Shown here: piece after piece, positions 27,719-36,813 of the stretch
How the letters are laid out: each line of letters opens with the position of its first letter
How positions within the stretch are numbered: the first letter of the stretch is position 1
Assembly (NCBI RefSeq): GCF_001902295.1
Contig: NZ_CP018335.1
Span: 1,798,001-1,862,000 of the forward strand
Reading direction: 5' to 3'
Length of the DNA: 64,000 bases
From: Clostridium kluyveri
Lineage (GTDB): Bacteria; Bacillota; Clostridia; Clostridiales; Clostridiaceae
Position numbers and translations under genes: made by a program
The notes under the pieces: model-generated
Database searches by the model: none
What the model saw: only the letters and a program-made list of their open reading frames with translations
What the model was told of the DNA's origin: nothing

Positions 27719-27747
27719 TTTACATTCATAATAAATTAGGGTATACT
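27719..27747 (+). promoter_or_regulatory. Promoter of the ECF transporter gene
   Basis: TTTACA (27719-27724) and TATACT (27742-27747) are 17 bp apart. A partial dyad, GTATACTGGTGTATATAC, overlaps the -10 and could be an operator; no regulator could be named. Confidence 0.5.
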
Positions 27748-27779
27748 GGTGTATATACATTTATTGTGGAGGAGAAAAG

Positions 27780-28277
27780 ATGAATAACAATGTAAGAAAA
27801 CTTACTTATGCAGGACTTTTAACTGCTTTAGCTATTATAATTCCTACTACTTTTGGATTCTTAAAGATACAAGCAGGACCTTTTACTGCTACACTGGCTT
27901 CTCATGTACCTATGTTTTTATCCATGTTTTTGGGCCCTTTTGCAGCAGTAATGGTGGGCATAGGCTCTGTCATTGGATTTTTGATAACCTCACCAGCTGT
28001 AATAGCTGCAAGAGCTTGTAGTCATATATTTGTTGGACTAGCAGGTGCCTATATGCTGAAAAGAGGAATTTCTTTTAGAAATGTAGTATTATTTACTTCA
28101 CCTATACATGCTGTACTTGAAGCCATAGCTGTAATACCTTTTGGATTTACTATGTATAAAGTTCTTGTAGTTATAGGAGCAGGTACGTTTATTCATCATA
28201 TGGTAGATGGAATCATTGCTGCTGTTATTGTGGGAATACTTGCTAGAAGCTTAAGTTTGAATTTAAAGGAAATATAA
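27780..28277 (+). CDS. ECF transporter S component
   Basis: The 165-residue protein has about five or six helices with the S-component features LTYAGLLTALAIIIPTTFG, GPFTATLASHVPMFLSMFLGP and a C-terminal IHHMVDGIIAAVIVG. It would bind a vitamin or precursor and work with a shared EcfAA'T module encoded elsewhere. Size and pattern are near the niacin or general-purpose group; the substrate is not assignable. GGAGGAG lies just before ATG 27780. Confidence 0.85.
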   Translation: MNNNVRKLTYAGLLTALAIIIPTTFGFLKIQAGPFTATLASHVPMFLSMFLGPFAAVMVGIGSVIGFLITSPAVIAARACSHIFVGLAGAYMLKRGISFRNVVLFTSPIHAVLEAIAVIPFGFTMYKVLVVIGAGTFIHHMVDGIIAAVIVGILARSLSLNLKEI

Positions 28278-28295
28278 TATAGTGTAGATATAATT

Positions 28296-28332
28296 AAAGA
28301 ACAGTATGTTTTTATGCTGTTCTTTTACTTTT
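28296..28332 (+). terminator. Terminator after the ECF transporter gene
   Basis: AAAGAACAG pairs with CTGTTCTTT, followed by TTACTTTT. Confidence 0.8.
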
Positions 28333-28346
28333 GTAGGTGATGTATT

Positions 28347-28511
28347 TTATTCTTTGAAATTGTTTTTTTGGTACTCCAAAATTAACTTGTCCAATTTTTT
28401 ACTGCATTTAACAACTATATCGTCGGTAAGATCTCTTGTTTTCATTAATATGTACAAAGTCTGTTTTAGTTGATTTATTTCTATGTCCAAATTTTTTAAA
28501 TAAGTTTTCAT
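28347..28511 (-). CDS. Spo0E-like aspartyl-phosphate phosphatase
   Basis: These small helical-hairpin proteins remove phosphate from Spo0A and delay sporulation. The 54-residue product reads LDIEINQLKQTLYIL in helix 1 and LTDDIVVKCSKKLDKLILEYQ in two adjoining pieces of helix 2. The usual SQxLD motif is SKKLD here. I choose ATG 28511 because CTGGAGGAG lies 11 bases upstream; a longer frame to 28583 has no support. Confidence 0.8.
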   Translation of the reverse strand: MKTYLKNLDIEINQLKQTLYILMKTRDLTDDIVVKCSKKLDKLILEYQKNNFKE

Positions 28512-28775
28512 TATTACATTACTCCTCCAGGAAAAAACTATACTACTTCTATATATTTTAACAGATAATAGATAAATAAACACATCTTTTATTAGTCATT
28601 AATATACAATATAATACAAAAATCAACAATGAATGTTTATATAAAGAGTGTAAAGCTTTTATTAAACTTTAATAATCTTTTAAATAGGGGAATGTTTAAA
28701 AAAGGTTGACAATATAAAATAATTTATTCAAAATAAAGTTAAATCAATAACTGAAACTAATAAGAGGTGGAAAAC

Positions 28776-29702
28776 ATGTCAGTAACAATAGAAGATATAA
28801 TAAAAGATTTAGAACTAGAGGTTATAAATAAAGGGAAAAATGTAAATGAAATAAATGTAAGTGATATAAATAGACCGGGACTTCAATTTAGTGGATTTTA
28901 TAATTATTATGCCAATGAAAGAGTTCAGATAGTGGGAAAAGCTGAATGGAGTTTTTTAGATGCCATGCAGCCAGAGCTTAGGAAAAAAAGATTGGAAAAA
29001 TATTTTGAATTTGATAATCCAGGAACTATAGTTACCAGAGGGCTAATACCCCACAAGGAATTTTTAGAAAGTGCTATTAAAAATAAAAGATGGATACTTA
29101 GAACCAATAATATATCCACAAGATTTATAAATAGACTTATGAATTATTTAGATGTTAAGTTGGCTCCTGAAACAAGGCTTCATGGTGTTTTAATGGATGT
29201 GTACGGTATAGGTATACTTATAACAGGAGAAAGCGGTATAGGAAAGAGTGAAACTGCCTTGGAACTTATAAAGAGAGGACATAGACTAGTAGCTGATGAT
29301 GCAGTGGATGTAAAACAAATAGATGGAGTACTAAATGGAACTTCTCCATACATCACCTCGGGAATGATAGAGGTGAGAGGTATGGGTATAATTGATATTT
29401 CTGCTCTTTATGGGTTAAGTTCTGTACTTAAAACAAAAAACATTGGTCTTGTGATATGTCTGGAACAATGGAAAAAAGATGAAAATTATGATAGGTTGGG
29501 CATAGACAAGGAGTATATGAATATACTAAATGTACCTGTAAGAAAATTAAAAATTCCTATAAGGCCGGGAAGAAATTTGGCGGTTATAATAGAGGCTGCA
29601 GCTGCAAATTACAGGTATAGTCTTGTGTCTAATGTAACTCCGGTGGATGTAATAAGTGAGAGGATACAACAACTTAGAAAAGAAGATGGTGGAGATGAAT
29701 AA
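28776..29702 (+). CDS. hprK: HPr kinase/phosphorylase
   Basis: HprK phosphorylates or dephosphorylates HPr on Ser46 and sets catabolite repression in Firmicutes. The 308-residue protein has the N-terminal domain (about 1-130), the P-loop GESGIGKSETALEL (from about residue 151), LVADDAVDVK and the signature EVRGMGIIDI. The start is ATG 28776 after AAGAGGTGG; the GTG at 28767 is part of that site. It overlaps the next gene. Confidence 0.97.
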   Translation: MSVTIEDIIKDLELEVINKGKNVNEINVSDINRPGLQFSGFYNYYANERVQIVGKAEWSFLDAMQPELRKKRLEKYFEFDNPGTIVTRGLIPHKEFLESAIKNKRWILRTNNISTRFINRLMNYLDVKLAPETRLHGVLMDVYGIGILITGESGIGKSETALELIKRGHRLVADDAVDVKQIDGVLNGTSPYITSGMIEVRGMGIIDISALYGLSSVLKTKNIGLVICLEQWKKDENYDRLGIDKEYMNILNVPVRKLKIPIRPGRNLAVIIEAAAANYRYSLVSNVTPVDVISERIQQLRKEDGGDE

Positions 29703-30240
29703 ATTTTATATAAGAAAAATCATGAAGGAAAAAAGAGATAATTTGTGTAATTTGGAAAAAGAAAAATTGGACAGCATAATATTTGAAAAAGTTATAAAAA
29801 GTGAAGAATATAATAAAGCAAAAAGTGTATTTATATTTGTAAGTTATAAAAGCGAAGCAGATACCCATAATATAATAAAGGCAGCTTTAAAAGAGGGAAA
29901 GTTGGTTTGTGTTCCTAAAGTAATATATAAAAATGGCTATATGGAAGCTGTTAGAATATATGATTTCAATGAATTAAAAGAAGGAGCCTATAAAATATTA
30001 GAGCCCCAAAATACAAATTTGAAAGTGGAAGAAACATCTATTGATATTTGTTATGTACCTGGGCTGGCTTTTGATAAAAGTGGCGGCAGAGTAGGTTATG
30101 GCGGAGGATATTATGATAGATTTTTAAAAAAACTTAGAAATGATTCGAAAAAAATTGGACTTGCCTATAGTTTTCAGATTTTAGATAAGGTTCCTATGGG
30201 AAAATATGATGTATGCATGGATGGAGTTATTTCTAATTGA
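29695..30240 (+). CDS. 5-formyltetrahydrofolate cyclo-ligase
   Basis: The enzyme converts 5-formyl-THF to 5,10-methenyl-THF using ATP. The ~181-residue protein has FVSYKSEADTHNII, VCVPKV and the conserved PGLAFDKSGGRVGYGGGYYDRFL near the C-terminus (quoted in parts: AFDKSGGRVGYGGGYYD). The ATG at 29695 overlaps the hprK stop; ATG 29686 is an alternative, and neither has a well-spaced ribosome binding site, which suggests translational coupling. Confidence 0.92.
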   Translation: MNKFYIRKIMKEKRDNLCNLEKEKLDSIIFEKVIKSEEYNKAKSVFIFVSYKSEADTHNIIKAALKEGKLVCVPKVIYKNGYMEAVRIYDFNELKEGAYKILEPQNTNLKVEETSIDICYVPGLAFDKSGGRVGYGGGYYDRFLKKLRNDSKKIGLAYSFQILDKVPMGKYDVCMDGVISN

Positions 30241-30315
30241 GGTACTAGTAATATGTGAGTATAATGGTATCATTTACTTATAAATTGTTGTAAAATTATA
30301 AGAAGTTGTGACATT

Positions 30316-30420
30316 CTCTATGTAGAAAAATCTACAACTGCTAAGGCTGTCAAGCATTTCATGAATAAAGGTTATATTTATAAAAAACAGATTGAGAACG
30401 ACAAACGATATTGGTACTGA
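30316..30420 (+). pseudogene. MarR-type regulator remnant
   Basis: The 34-codon reading ending in TGA at 30418 gives LYVEKSTTAKAVKHF and NKGYIYKKQIENDKRYWY, which matches the recognition helix and wing of MarR regulators. The 5' part and the C-terminal dimerisation helices are absent. A MarR gene just before an MFS pump is a common repressor-pump pair, so this is probably the dead repressor of the next gene. Confidence 0.65.
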
Positions 30421-30490
30421 AACAAGTGATAATCAACTTACATGAAGAAAAAAGGAGATAACTTCTAATAATTTTAAGGAGGTAATTAAC

Positions 30491-31885
30491 ATGGAACGCA
30501 GCGACAATCATACGAGGATTACTTTGGTAATTGTAATGATTACTTCTTTTATTACTCCATTTATAAGCAACGCCATTAACCTTGCCATCCCCTCTATCGG
30601 TATTGAGTTCGGTGGCAACCAAAATTTGCTGAACTGGGTGGTTTGCGGTTTTTTACTTTCATCTGCCGCTTTTTTGCTGCCCTTTGGACGCTTGGCAGAC
30701 CAGTTTGGAAGAAAAAAAATATTCTTAATTGGCATGATATTTCTGGCAGCCTCATCCCTAGCCTGTGCTTTAGCGACGTCTCTGGTCGCCTTGGTATATT
30801 TTAGAATTTTGCAAGGAATTGCTAGCGCAATGATATTCAGCAATTCAATGGCTATTTTAACGTCAGTAGTACCGCCTGAATCCAGAGGTAAAGCATTGGG
30901 ATTAAACGCCGCGGCAACATACATCGGATTATCGTGCGGTCCTGTATTGGGAGGTTTGATCACAAGTGTATTTACATGGCGTGGTGTATTTTATTTCAAT
31001 CTGCTGATTGCTTTGATTATTATTGTTATGACCGTATGGAAATTGAAGGGGGAATGGATAGGGGTTGCCACTAAATTTGATATATGGGGAATTATTTTGT
31101 GTATAGCAGCTCAGGTCTTATTATTGTTTGGGTTGACTGCTCTAACGAACGGCTTACTTTATCAAGTTAGTTTTGCTGTAGGGATTTTATTATTGATCGT
31201 ATTTTTCCTATACGAGAAAAACCATTCTAATCCACTCATTCCCATCGAAAGTATTATCAAAAACAGACCCTTTGCTTTTTCTAATTTAGCAACGTTAATT
31301 AACTACAGTGCAACATTCGCTTTGAGCTTTATGTTATCATTATATCTGCAAACCGCGCTGAAAATTGATACGGCTACTTCAGGACTTATTTTATTGGTTC
31401 AGCCGATCATTATGGCTGTGCTTTCTCCGGTTACGGGTACATTATCAGATAAGATAAAACCTGCGGTTCTTGCTTCATTGGGAATGGGGATCTCTGCATT
31501 GGGTCTATTCTTCTTCATTTTTCTAAGTACTCAGACCCCAATTGTGATGATAATTCTTAATTTGGCGTTTATAGGACTTGGTTTTGCTCTGTTTTCCTCA
31601 CCCAATACGAATGCCATAATGAGCTCGGTTGATCAGACATTGTACGGTGTCGCATCTTCAATTATGGGTAACATGCGACTACTGGGCCAGTCTATCAGTA
31701 TAGCTATTATTTCACTCATTACTTCAATTTTAATGAGAAACCTGTCAATCGGCTCAGTAGGGTATGTCGATCAGCTCATGCTCAGTTTAAGAACGGCGTT
31801 TATAATATTTGTCGTACTCTGTGTTCTTGGCGTGTTAGCCTCGCTAGCAAGAGGCGAGGTTAACAGAGAAGCAGAAGAAAATTGA
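30491..31885 (+). CDS. DHA2-family MFS drug efflux transporter
   Basis: The 464-residue protein is a proton-coupled multidrug exporter of the EmrB/QacA (DHA2) group with about 14 helices. It has the motif A loop FGRLADQFGRKKIFLIG and the motif C helix LGLNAAATYIGLSCGPVLGG. Base and codon use (more GCC, CGC, GGC and CTG) differ from the very AT-rich neighbours, which suggests transfer. It lies between a broken MarR gene and a broken IS3-type transposase. AAGGAGG precedes ATG 30491 by 10 bases. Confidence 0.92.
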   Translation: MERSDNHTRITLVIVMITSFITPFISNAINLAIPSIGIEFGGNQNLLNWVVCGFLLSSAAFLLPFGRLADQFGRKKIFLIGMIFLAASSLACALATSLVALVYFRILQGIASAMIFSNSMAILTSVVPPESRGKALGLNAAATYIGLSCGPVLGGLITSVFTWRGVFYFNLLIALIIIVMTVWKLKGEWIGVATKFDIWGIILCIAAQVLLLFGLTALTNGLLYQVSFAVGILLLIVFFLYEKNHSNPLIPIESIIKNRPFAFSNLATLINYSATFALSFMLSLYLQTALKIDTATSGLILLVQPIIMAVLSPVTGTLSDKIKPAVLASLGMGISALGLFFFIFLSTQTPIVMIILNLAFIGLGFALFSSPNTNAIMSSVDQTLYGVASSIMGNMRLLGQSISIAIISLITSILMRNLSIGSVGYVDQLMLSLRTAFIIFVVLCVLGVLASLARGEVNREAEEN

Positions 31886-31937
31886 GATAGAGTTGAGTTG
31901 CTCTTAAGCTTCTCACACATTGTGTAGGTAATTAAGA

Positions 31938-32037
31938 TAATGTATGTATTGAATCTTTCCATGCAATTATTAAACGTGAATAGATAAGTCGTTTTAAAAT
32001 TAAAAAGGTCAACATTCCTAAAGTAATTCTTTACAAC
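31938..32037 (+). pseudogene. IS3-family transposase (OrfB) fragment
   Basis: The frame reads DNVCIESFHAIIKRE, a stop where the family has Trp, then ISRFKIKK. This corresponds to the DDE-domain segment around the last catalytic Glu in IS3/IS150 OrfB proteins. Only about 30 codons remain. Confidence 0.6.
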
Positions 32038-32074
32038 CTAAAGTAAGCTTAATTTTCCCAAATTCACACTCCAA

Positions 32075-32107
32075 ATAGTATGATTGAACAATAATCATAC
32101 TATTTTT
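32075..32107. terminator. Hairpin terminator 1 after the MFS pump
   Basis: ATAGTATGATT (32075-32085) pairs perfectly with AATCATACTAT (32093-32103), followed by TTTT. Confidence 0.65.
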
Positions 32108-32132
32108 GCTATTCCTAAAAATCTTTATATAA

Positions 32133-32159
32133 AAAACCCTGGTGACTCCAGGGTTTTTA
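32133..32159. terminator. Hairpin terminator 2, bidirectional
   Basis: AAAACCCTGG (32133-32142) pairs with CCAGGGTTTT (32148-32157); A and T runs flank both sides. Nothing else is recognised between here and 32414. Confidence 0.8.
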
Positions 32160-32414
32160 TTAAAATATATTAAATTGAGTGAAATGTAAAGTATTTTTGT
32201 GATATCAAGCATTATATCCAGTTATCCTATACTTATACATAAAGTGTAAACAGGAAAGTTAGAGATTATTGTTAATGGATATGAAGAAAGTATAAGGTAA
32301 TATTATATCTAAGTTGTTTAGAGTCATTTAGTATATTCTCCTTATGAAAGTAGATAATAATTTTATTGAAAAAGAAAGCATACCAGAGAATAAAAATAAA
32401 GGAGATACACTAAC

Positions 32415-33257
32415 ATGAAGAAACATGTACCAATAAATAAAGGTAAAAAAATTAAGAAACGATATAACTGGTATAAATTACTTATAGTAGGTTTTGTAAC
32501 TTATATCATTGGATTAGCAGTTTTGATATTTACACATAATCCCAATATGTTTCCAGCTATAGTTATACTGGGAAATTTTCTTATACCAGTGACTTATGTG
32601 GCATTTTTTTATGAAAGACGCTATTTTAGCAGGGTAAGGATGATAGACATTTTAGCAAGTTTTTTTTATGGAGGGTTTTTAGGAACTTTTTCAGCAGGAA
32701 TAATAGAACCCATTTTTATAAATAGTCTTGATTTAAAATCTGTACTCATAGTTGGGCTCATTGAGGAATTTACAAAAATTATTGGTGTTCTGATTTTAAT
32801 AAGACATAGATGTAATAGTTTGAGGATAGATGGAATTATTCTGGGTGCTGCTGCTGGCATGGGCTTTGCAGCTTTAGAAAGTTCAGGATATGTTTTTACA
32901 ACTTTTTTAAGAGCGGGAGGTAGTTTGTCTTTGGTTGTATATACCACTTTGCTAAGAGGAATATTATCTCCACTAGGCCATGGCACATGGACAGCAATAT
33001 TAGGGGGCACCATTGTAAGTCAATGTTTCCGTGGAAATACTAAAATAAATGTAAGGGTAATTGAAGCATATATAACTGTAGTTATACTCCATGCACTTTG
33101 GGATGGTATCCCATATATAATGTCAATATTTACGTCATCTAATATTGCTTTTTTAACAGGAGATGTTATTGTAGGTATGGTAAGTGTTTTGATACTTTAT
33201 ATCATGTGGTGGAAGGGGAAAAAGCAATTATATTATATGAATGATTTAACTTCATAA
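32415..33257 (+). CDS. PrsW-family intramembrane metalloprotease
   Basis: PrsW proteases cleave membrane proteins such as anti-sigma factors. The 280-residue polytopic protein has the family motifs EEFTK (EExxK), FAALESSGY (FxxxE), LGHGTWTAI and a final HALWDGI, which carry the Glu and His metal ligands. AAGGAGA precedes ATG 32415 by about 10 bases. The gene lies just upstream of a two-component system, but its target is unknown. Confidence 0.88.
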   Translation: MKKHVPINKGKKIKKRYNWYKLLIVGFVTYIIGLAVLIFTHNPNMFPAIVILGNFLIPVTYVAFFYERRYFSRVRMIDILASFFYGGFLGTFSAGIIEPIFINSLDLKSVLIVGLIEEFTKIIGVLILIRHRCNSLRIDGIILGAAAGMGFAALESSGYVFTTFLRAGGSLSLVVYTTLLRGILSPLGHGTWTAILGGTIVSQCFRGNTKINVRVIEAYITVVILHALWDGIPYIMSIFTSSNIAFLTGDVIVGMVSVLILYIMWWKGKKQLYYMNDLTS

Positions 33258-33282
33258 TTTCTACATAAAAGATTAGTATAAT
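33250..33282 (+). promoter_or_regulatory. Direct-repeat promoter 1 (regulator 33334)
   Basis: CTTCATAATTT (33250-33260) and CTACATAAAAG (33261-33271) are adjacent 11-mers, followed by 5 bp and TATAAT (33277-33282). This is the regulator's own promoter, so autoregulation is likely. Confidence 0.7.
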
Positions 33283-33333
33283 TATTATATTAATCTTTTA
33301 TGAATCACTTGATTTGAGGAAGGTGGTAATGTG

Positions 33334-34029
33334 ATGTCTCCAAAGAAAATTCTTGTGGTAGATGATGAACAAAAAATAGTAGATGTTGTAAAAGCATATT
33401 TGGAGAAGGCGGGATATGAAGTCCATACAGCTTATAATGGTACTGATGCGGTGAAATTATTTGAAAAGATTAGTCCGGCATTAATTGTACTGGATTTAAT
33501 GCTGCCGGACATATCTGGTGAAGATATATGCAAAATGTTAAGAAAAAAATCCAGAGTTCCAATAATTATGTTAACTGCTAAAGTGGATGAAAAAACTGTA
33601 TTGGAAGGCTTTAATATTGGAGCTGATGATTATGTAACTAAGCCTTTTAGCCCTAAACAGCTGGTGGCTAGGGTGATAGCACATTTAAGAAGAACAGAAG
33701 AGGAGGCAATACCACTTTCAAATATTTTATCATTCAATAATGGAGACTTAGTATTAAATGTCATCAAACATGAGGTAAGGAAAAATGGAATAACTGTGAA
33801 TTTAACGTCTAGTGAATATAATATATTAATGACACTGGTGAAATATCCTCAAAAGACTTTTACTAGAGAGGAATTAGTAAATTTGGCTCTTGAGGAAGAT
33901 TTCAATGGATTTGACAGAATTATAGATGCTCATGTTAAAAATTTAAGACAAAAAATTGAAGATAATTCTAGAGAACCTAAATATATTTTAACCGTATATA
34001 AAGTTGGTTATAGATTTGGCGGTGAGTAG
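33334..34029 (+). CDS. OmpR-family response regulator
   Basis: The 231-residue protein has a receiver domain (LVVDDEQ, phosphoacceptor Asp54 in VLDLMLPDISG, and the VTKPFSP loop) and a C-terminal winged helix (NLTSSEYNILMTL, YKVGYRFG). It is paired with the kinase that starts 1 base after its stop. Its promoter has the 11-bp direct-repeat box shared by eleven other promoters in the window, making this a prime candidate for the protein that binds them. GAAGGTGG lies before ATG 33334; GTG 33331 is an alternative. Confidence 0.93.
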   Translation: MSPKKILVVDDEQKIVDVVKAYLEKAGYEVHTAYNGTDAVKLFEKISPALIVLDLMLPDISGEDICKMLRKKSRVPIIMLTAKVDEKTVLEGFNIGADDYVTKPFSPKQLVARVIAHLRRTEEEAIPLSNILSFNNGDLVLNVIKHEVRKNGITVNLTSSEYNILMTLVKYPQKTFTREELVNLALEEDFNGFDRIIDAHVKNLRQKIEDNSREPKYILTVYKVGYRFGGE

Positions 34030-34030
34030 C

Positions 34031-35416
34031 ATGCAGAGAAGCCTAAAAAGAAAATTGTCTTTTTCATATATTTTTGTAGCGCTAATTTGTGTAGTTCTAA
34101 TTAGTATATTAGCCAACTTTTTTTTGGAGAAACAATTTAAAAATTATGTTATACAAACCCATGAACATACCAGCCAGAATATAATAAATTCTCTAGTTCA
34201 GCTGTACAACAGCCATGGATGGAACAAAGATGTAATAGAGACTACTGGTATAAATGCACTTGAGAATGGAATTATACTTACTGTAAAAGATTTGTCAGGG
34301 AAAACAATTTGGAATGCAACTTCATACAATAATGGTATGTGTCAAGCAATGCTTGATCATATGTCAAAAAATATGATGAAGCTTTATCCAAATTGGAAAG
34401 GCAGTTATAAACAAGATGAATACCCTCTAATGAAAAATTCTCAAAAAATAGGCACTGCCATAATTGGATATTATGGTCCTTTTTACTATAGTGATAGGGA
34501 TTTGATGTTTTTAAGTACTTTAAACAGAATATTAATAAGTGTGGGAATTATATCATTGTGTCTTGCTTTAATATTAGGTGTAATTATATCAGGGAGTTTG
34601 AGCAGGCCAATTTTGCGTGTTATAGAATCTGCTGAAGAAATATCAAAAGGCGATTATAGTACCAGGATTAATGAAAATTCTAATATTATTGAAATAAATA
34701 ATCTTACATGTACAATAAATAATCTTGCAGAAACACTGCAAAACCAGGAAAATTTAAGAAAAAGGCTTACTGCAGACGTTTCTCATGAGCTCAGAACACC
34801 TCTTACCACACTGCAAAGTCACATGGAAGCCATATTAGATGGAATATGGGAACCCACACAAGATAGAATTAACAGCTGTCATGGAGAAATAATGAGAATA
34901 AATCGTATGGTAAATGATTTGGAAAGGCTTGCTGAGTATGAGGGAGAGAATCTTATATTAAATAAATCAGAGTTTAACATAAGTGAAGTAGTTAAAAATA
35001 TTATGCTTAACTTCGAAAATGAATATGTAAGCAAGGGAATTGACCTTATTTTTAATAGTAAAGATATATTCATTTGTGCTGATAAAGACAAGATAAGCCA
35101 AATAATAATAAATTTAATTTCAAATGCTTTAAAGTATACAAAACAAGGTGGTAAGGTTTTAATTCAGGCCCATAATAAAAATGATTATCTTGAACTAATA
35201 GTTCAAGATAATGGGCAGGGAATACCAAAGGAAGATCTTCCATATATTTTCGAAAGATTTTACAGAGCCGATAAATCACGAAACAGACTTACAGGGGGAG
35301 CGGGAATAGGGCTTACGATAACTAAATCCTTAGTAGAGGCACATAAAGGAAAAATAAGCGTTGAAAGTGAATTAAATAAGGGTACAACTTTTAAGGTATC
35401 CATACCTATGAAGTAA
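34031..35416 (+). CDS. Sensor histidine kinase of the direct-repeat regulon
   Basis: The 461-residue kinase has a first helix (about 13-32), an extracellular sensor domain (about 35-165), a second helix (about 172-195) and a HAMP domain. The H-box is DVSHELRTPL with His252, followed by an ATPase domain with NLISNALKYT, DNGQGIP and GGAGIGLTITK. It belongs to the BaeS/VanS-like group. The signal is unknown. ATG 34031 follows the GGCGGTGAG overlap with the regulator; a longer frame from 34004 would read into the regulator. Confidence 0.93.
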   Translation: MQRSLKRKLSFSYIFVALICVVLISILANFFLEKQFKNYVIQTHEHTSQNIINSLVQLYNSHGWNKDVIETTGINALENGIILTVKDLSGKTIWNATSYNNGMCQAMLDHMSKNMMKLYPNWKGSYKQDEYPLMKNSQKIGTAIIGYYGPFYYSDRDLMFLSTLNRILISVGIISLCLALILGVIISGSLSRPILRVIESAEEISKGDYSTRINENSNIIEINNLTCTINNLAETLQNQENLRKRLTADVSHELRTPLTTLQSHMEAILDGIWEPTQDRINSCHGEIMRINRMVNDLERLAEYEGENLILNKSEFNISEVVKNIMLNFENEYVSKGIDLIFNSKDIFICADKDKISQIIINLISNALKYTKQGGKVLIQAHNKNDYLELIVQDNGQGIPKEDLPYIFERFYRADKSRNRLTGGAGIGLTITKSLVEAHKGKISVESELNKGTTFKVSIPMK

Positions 35417-35417
35417 T

Positions 35418-35455
35418 AAAAAGGTTACAATGTTTCAAAATATTGTAACCTTTTT
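35418..35455. terminator. Bidirectional terminator between convergent operons
   Basis: AAAAAGGTTACAAT (35418-35431) pairs with ATTGTAACCTTTTT (35442-35455). It ends the two-component operon from the left and the menG operon from the right. Confidence 0.85.
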
Positions 35456-35465
35456 AGAGATGTCT

Positions 35466-36173
35466 TTACAGTAATTTTTTATTTCCGTAGTGAATTGCAG
35501 CAATACCCCCCGTAAGGGATAAATAACCAGTATCAATAAAACCAACTTGTTGGAAAGCAGATTGAAGTTCGGCTTTTGACATAAAGCTATTTACTGAATT
35601 CCTAAGATAATAGTAGGCAGTTTTATCCCCTGTACCTAAATAGCCTATAATGGGCAGCATATAATTAAAATATATTGCATACAGATTCTTGAAAACAGGA
35701 AGCGATGAATTTGACAGTTCCAGACAAACCAATCTTCCATCCCATTTCAAAACCCTGTAAATTTCACATAAGGCTTTTAATCTATTTTTTGCGTTTCTTA
35801 AACCAAAGGCAACAGTGACACAATCAAAACTTGAATCCTCAAAGGGAAGTTTTAGTATATCTCCTTTAATTAATTTGAATTTATAATCTTTAATAGATTG
35901 ATTAAGCTTGATATTTCCCACACTGAGCATTTGTTCATTAAAGTCCAATCCAATAACTTCAGTGTTTTTGCCTACAGCTTTACAAGCATATTCTATCATT
36001 TTACCTGTTCCGCAGCATACATCTAATATTTTATCGTTTTTATTTATATTACATAGTCTAATGGCTTTTTTTCTCCAATAGCTGTCAATATTTAATGTTA
36101 ATATAGTATTAAGCCTATCATAGTTATTTGCAATAGATGAGAAAATATTATATACATTACTGTTATTATTCAT
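35466..36173 (-). CDS. menG: Demethylmenaquinone methyltransferase (MenG/UbiE)
   Basis: This SAM-dependent methyltransferase carries out the last step of menaquinone synthesis, C-methylating demethylmenaquinone. The 235-residue protein has the family signatures: SSIANNYDRLNTILTLN followed by YWRKKAI, the SAM loop ILDVCCGTGKM, FGLRNAKNRLKALCEIYRVLK and YYYLRNSVNSF. It is the last gene of a leftward operon with menA and a polyprenyl diphosphate synthase, which supports quinone synthesis rather than an unrelated methylation. Confidence 0.88.
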   Translation of the reverse strand: MNNNSNVYNIFSSIANNYDRLNTILTLNIDSYWRKKAIRLCNINKNDKILDVCCGTGKMIEYACKAVGKNTEVIGLDFNEQMLSVGNIKLNQSIKDYKFKLIKGDILKLPFEDSSFDCVTVAFGLRNAKNRLKALCEIYRVLKWDGRLVCLELSNSSLPVFKNLYAIYFNYMLPIIGYLGTGDKTAYYYLRNSVNSFMSKAELQSAFQQVGFIDTGYLSLTGGIAAIHYGNKKLL

Positions 36174-36188
36174 AAGGTATCCCTTCTT

Positions 36189-36809
36189 TTACATAATAGG
36201 AAGTAAAACAAATATGGTTAAATCCCAAATAGCATGAGATATAATTACACTGGAGAGACTCTTTTGCTTTTTGTACATCCATCCCCAGTATATTCCACAG
36301 ACAAGGGCAGCTATGACAAGCATAATGTTCCCTGTAATAATATGAACTCCTGCATACAGAAGTGCAGTTAGAATGTACCCTTTATTTTCTCCCAATTTTT
36401 TTGATAGTGTATTTTGGATAAATCCACGCCAGTAAATTTCTTCACATGGTCCAATTATAAAGATAAGCAATAAACTAATCCATAAAAGATTCCCTTGTGT
36501 TTTAATGCTATATATGGATGATATTTGTGCATTTTTAAATGGTAAAATATAAGCAGATATAATGTTGCCTATATAAAATACCATATACAAACATACAGCT
36601 GATAAAATACCCATTACAATATTTTTTGATGTTATTTTATCTATTCTAATAATTTTAGTATCTATAATATATGATATAGATACTAAAAAAATAATAGATA
36701 AACTCATTTCCAGCCAAAAGTTAATAGGTTTTATTACAAACATTACATACCATAAAATAGCGGCAATCAATATGGTGATAAATAAGTATTTAGTATTATT
36801 TCTCTCCAA
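36189..36809 (-). CDS. CPBP-family intramembrane metalloprotease
   Basis: The 206-residue polytopic protein has the CPBP/CAAX protease motifs CEEIYWRGFIQN (EExxxR), AGVHIITGN (FxxxH type) and ISHAIWDL. Its function here is unknown; family members process prenylated peptides or protect against bacteriocins. It sits between menG and menA with gaps of 4-15 bases, so it is part of the operon. Confidence 0.85.
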   Translation of the reverse strand: MERNNTKYLFITILIAAILWYVMFVIKPINFWLEMSLSIIFLVSISYIIDTKIIRIDKITSKNIVMGILSAVCLYMVFYIGNIISAYILPFKNAQISSIYSIKTQGNLLWISLLLIFIIGPCEEIYWRGFIQNTLSKKLGENKGYILTALLYAGVHIITGNIMLVIAALVCGIYWGWMYKKQKSLSSVIISHAIWDLTIFVLLPIM

Positions 36810-36813
36810 AATT

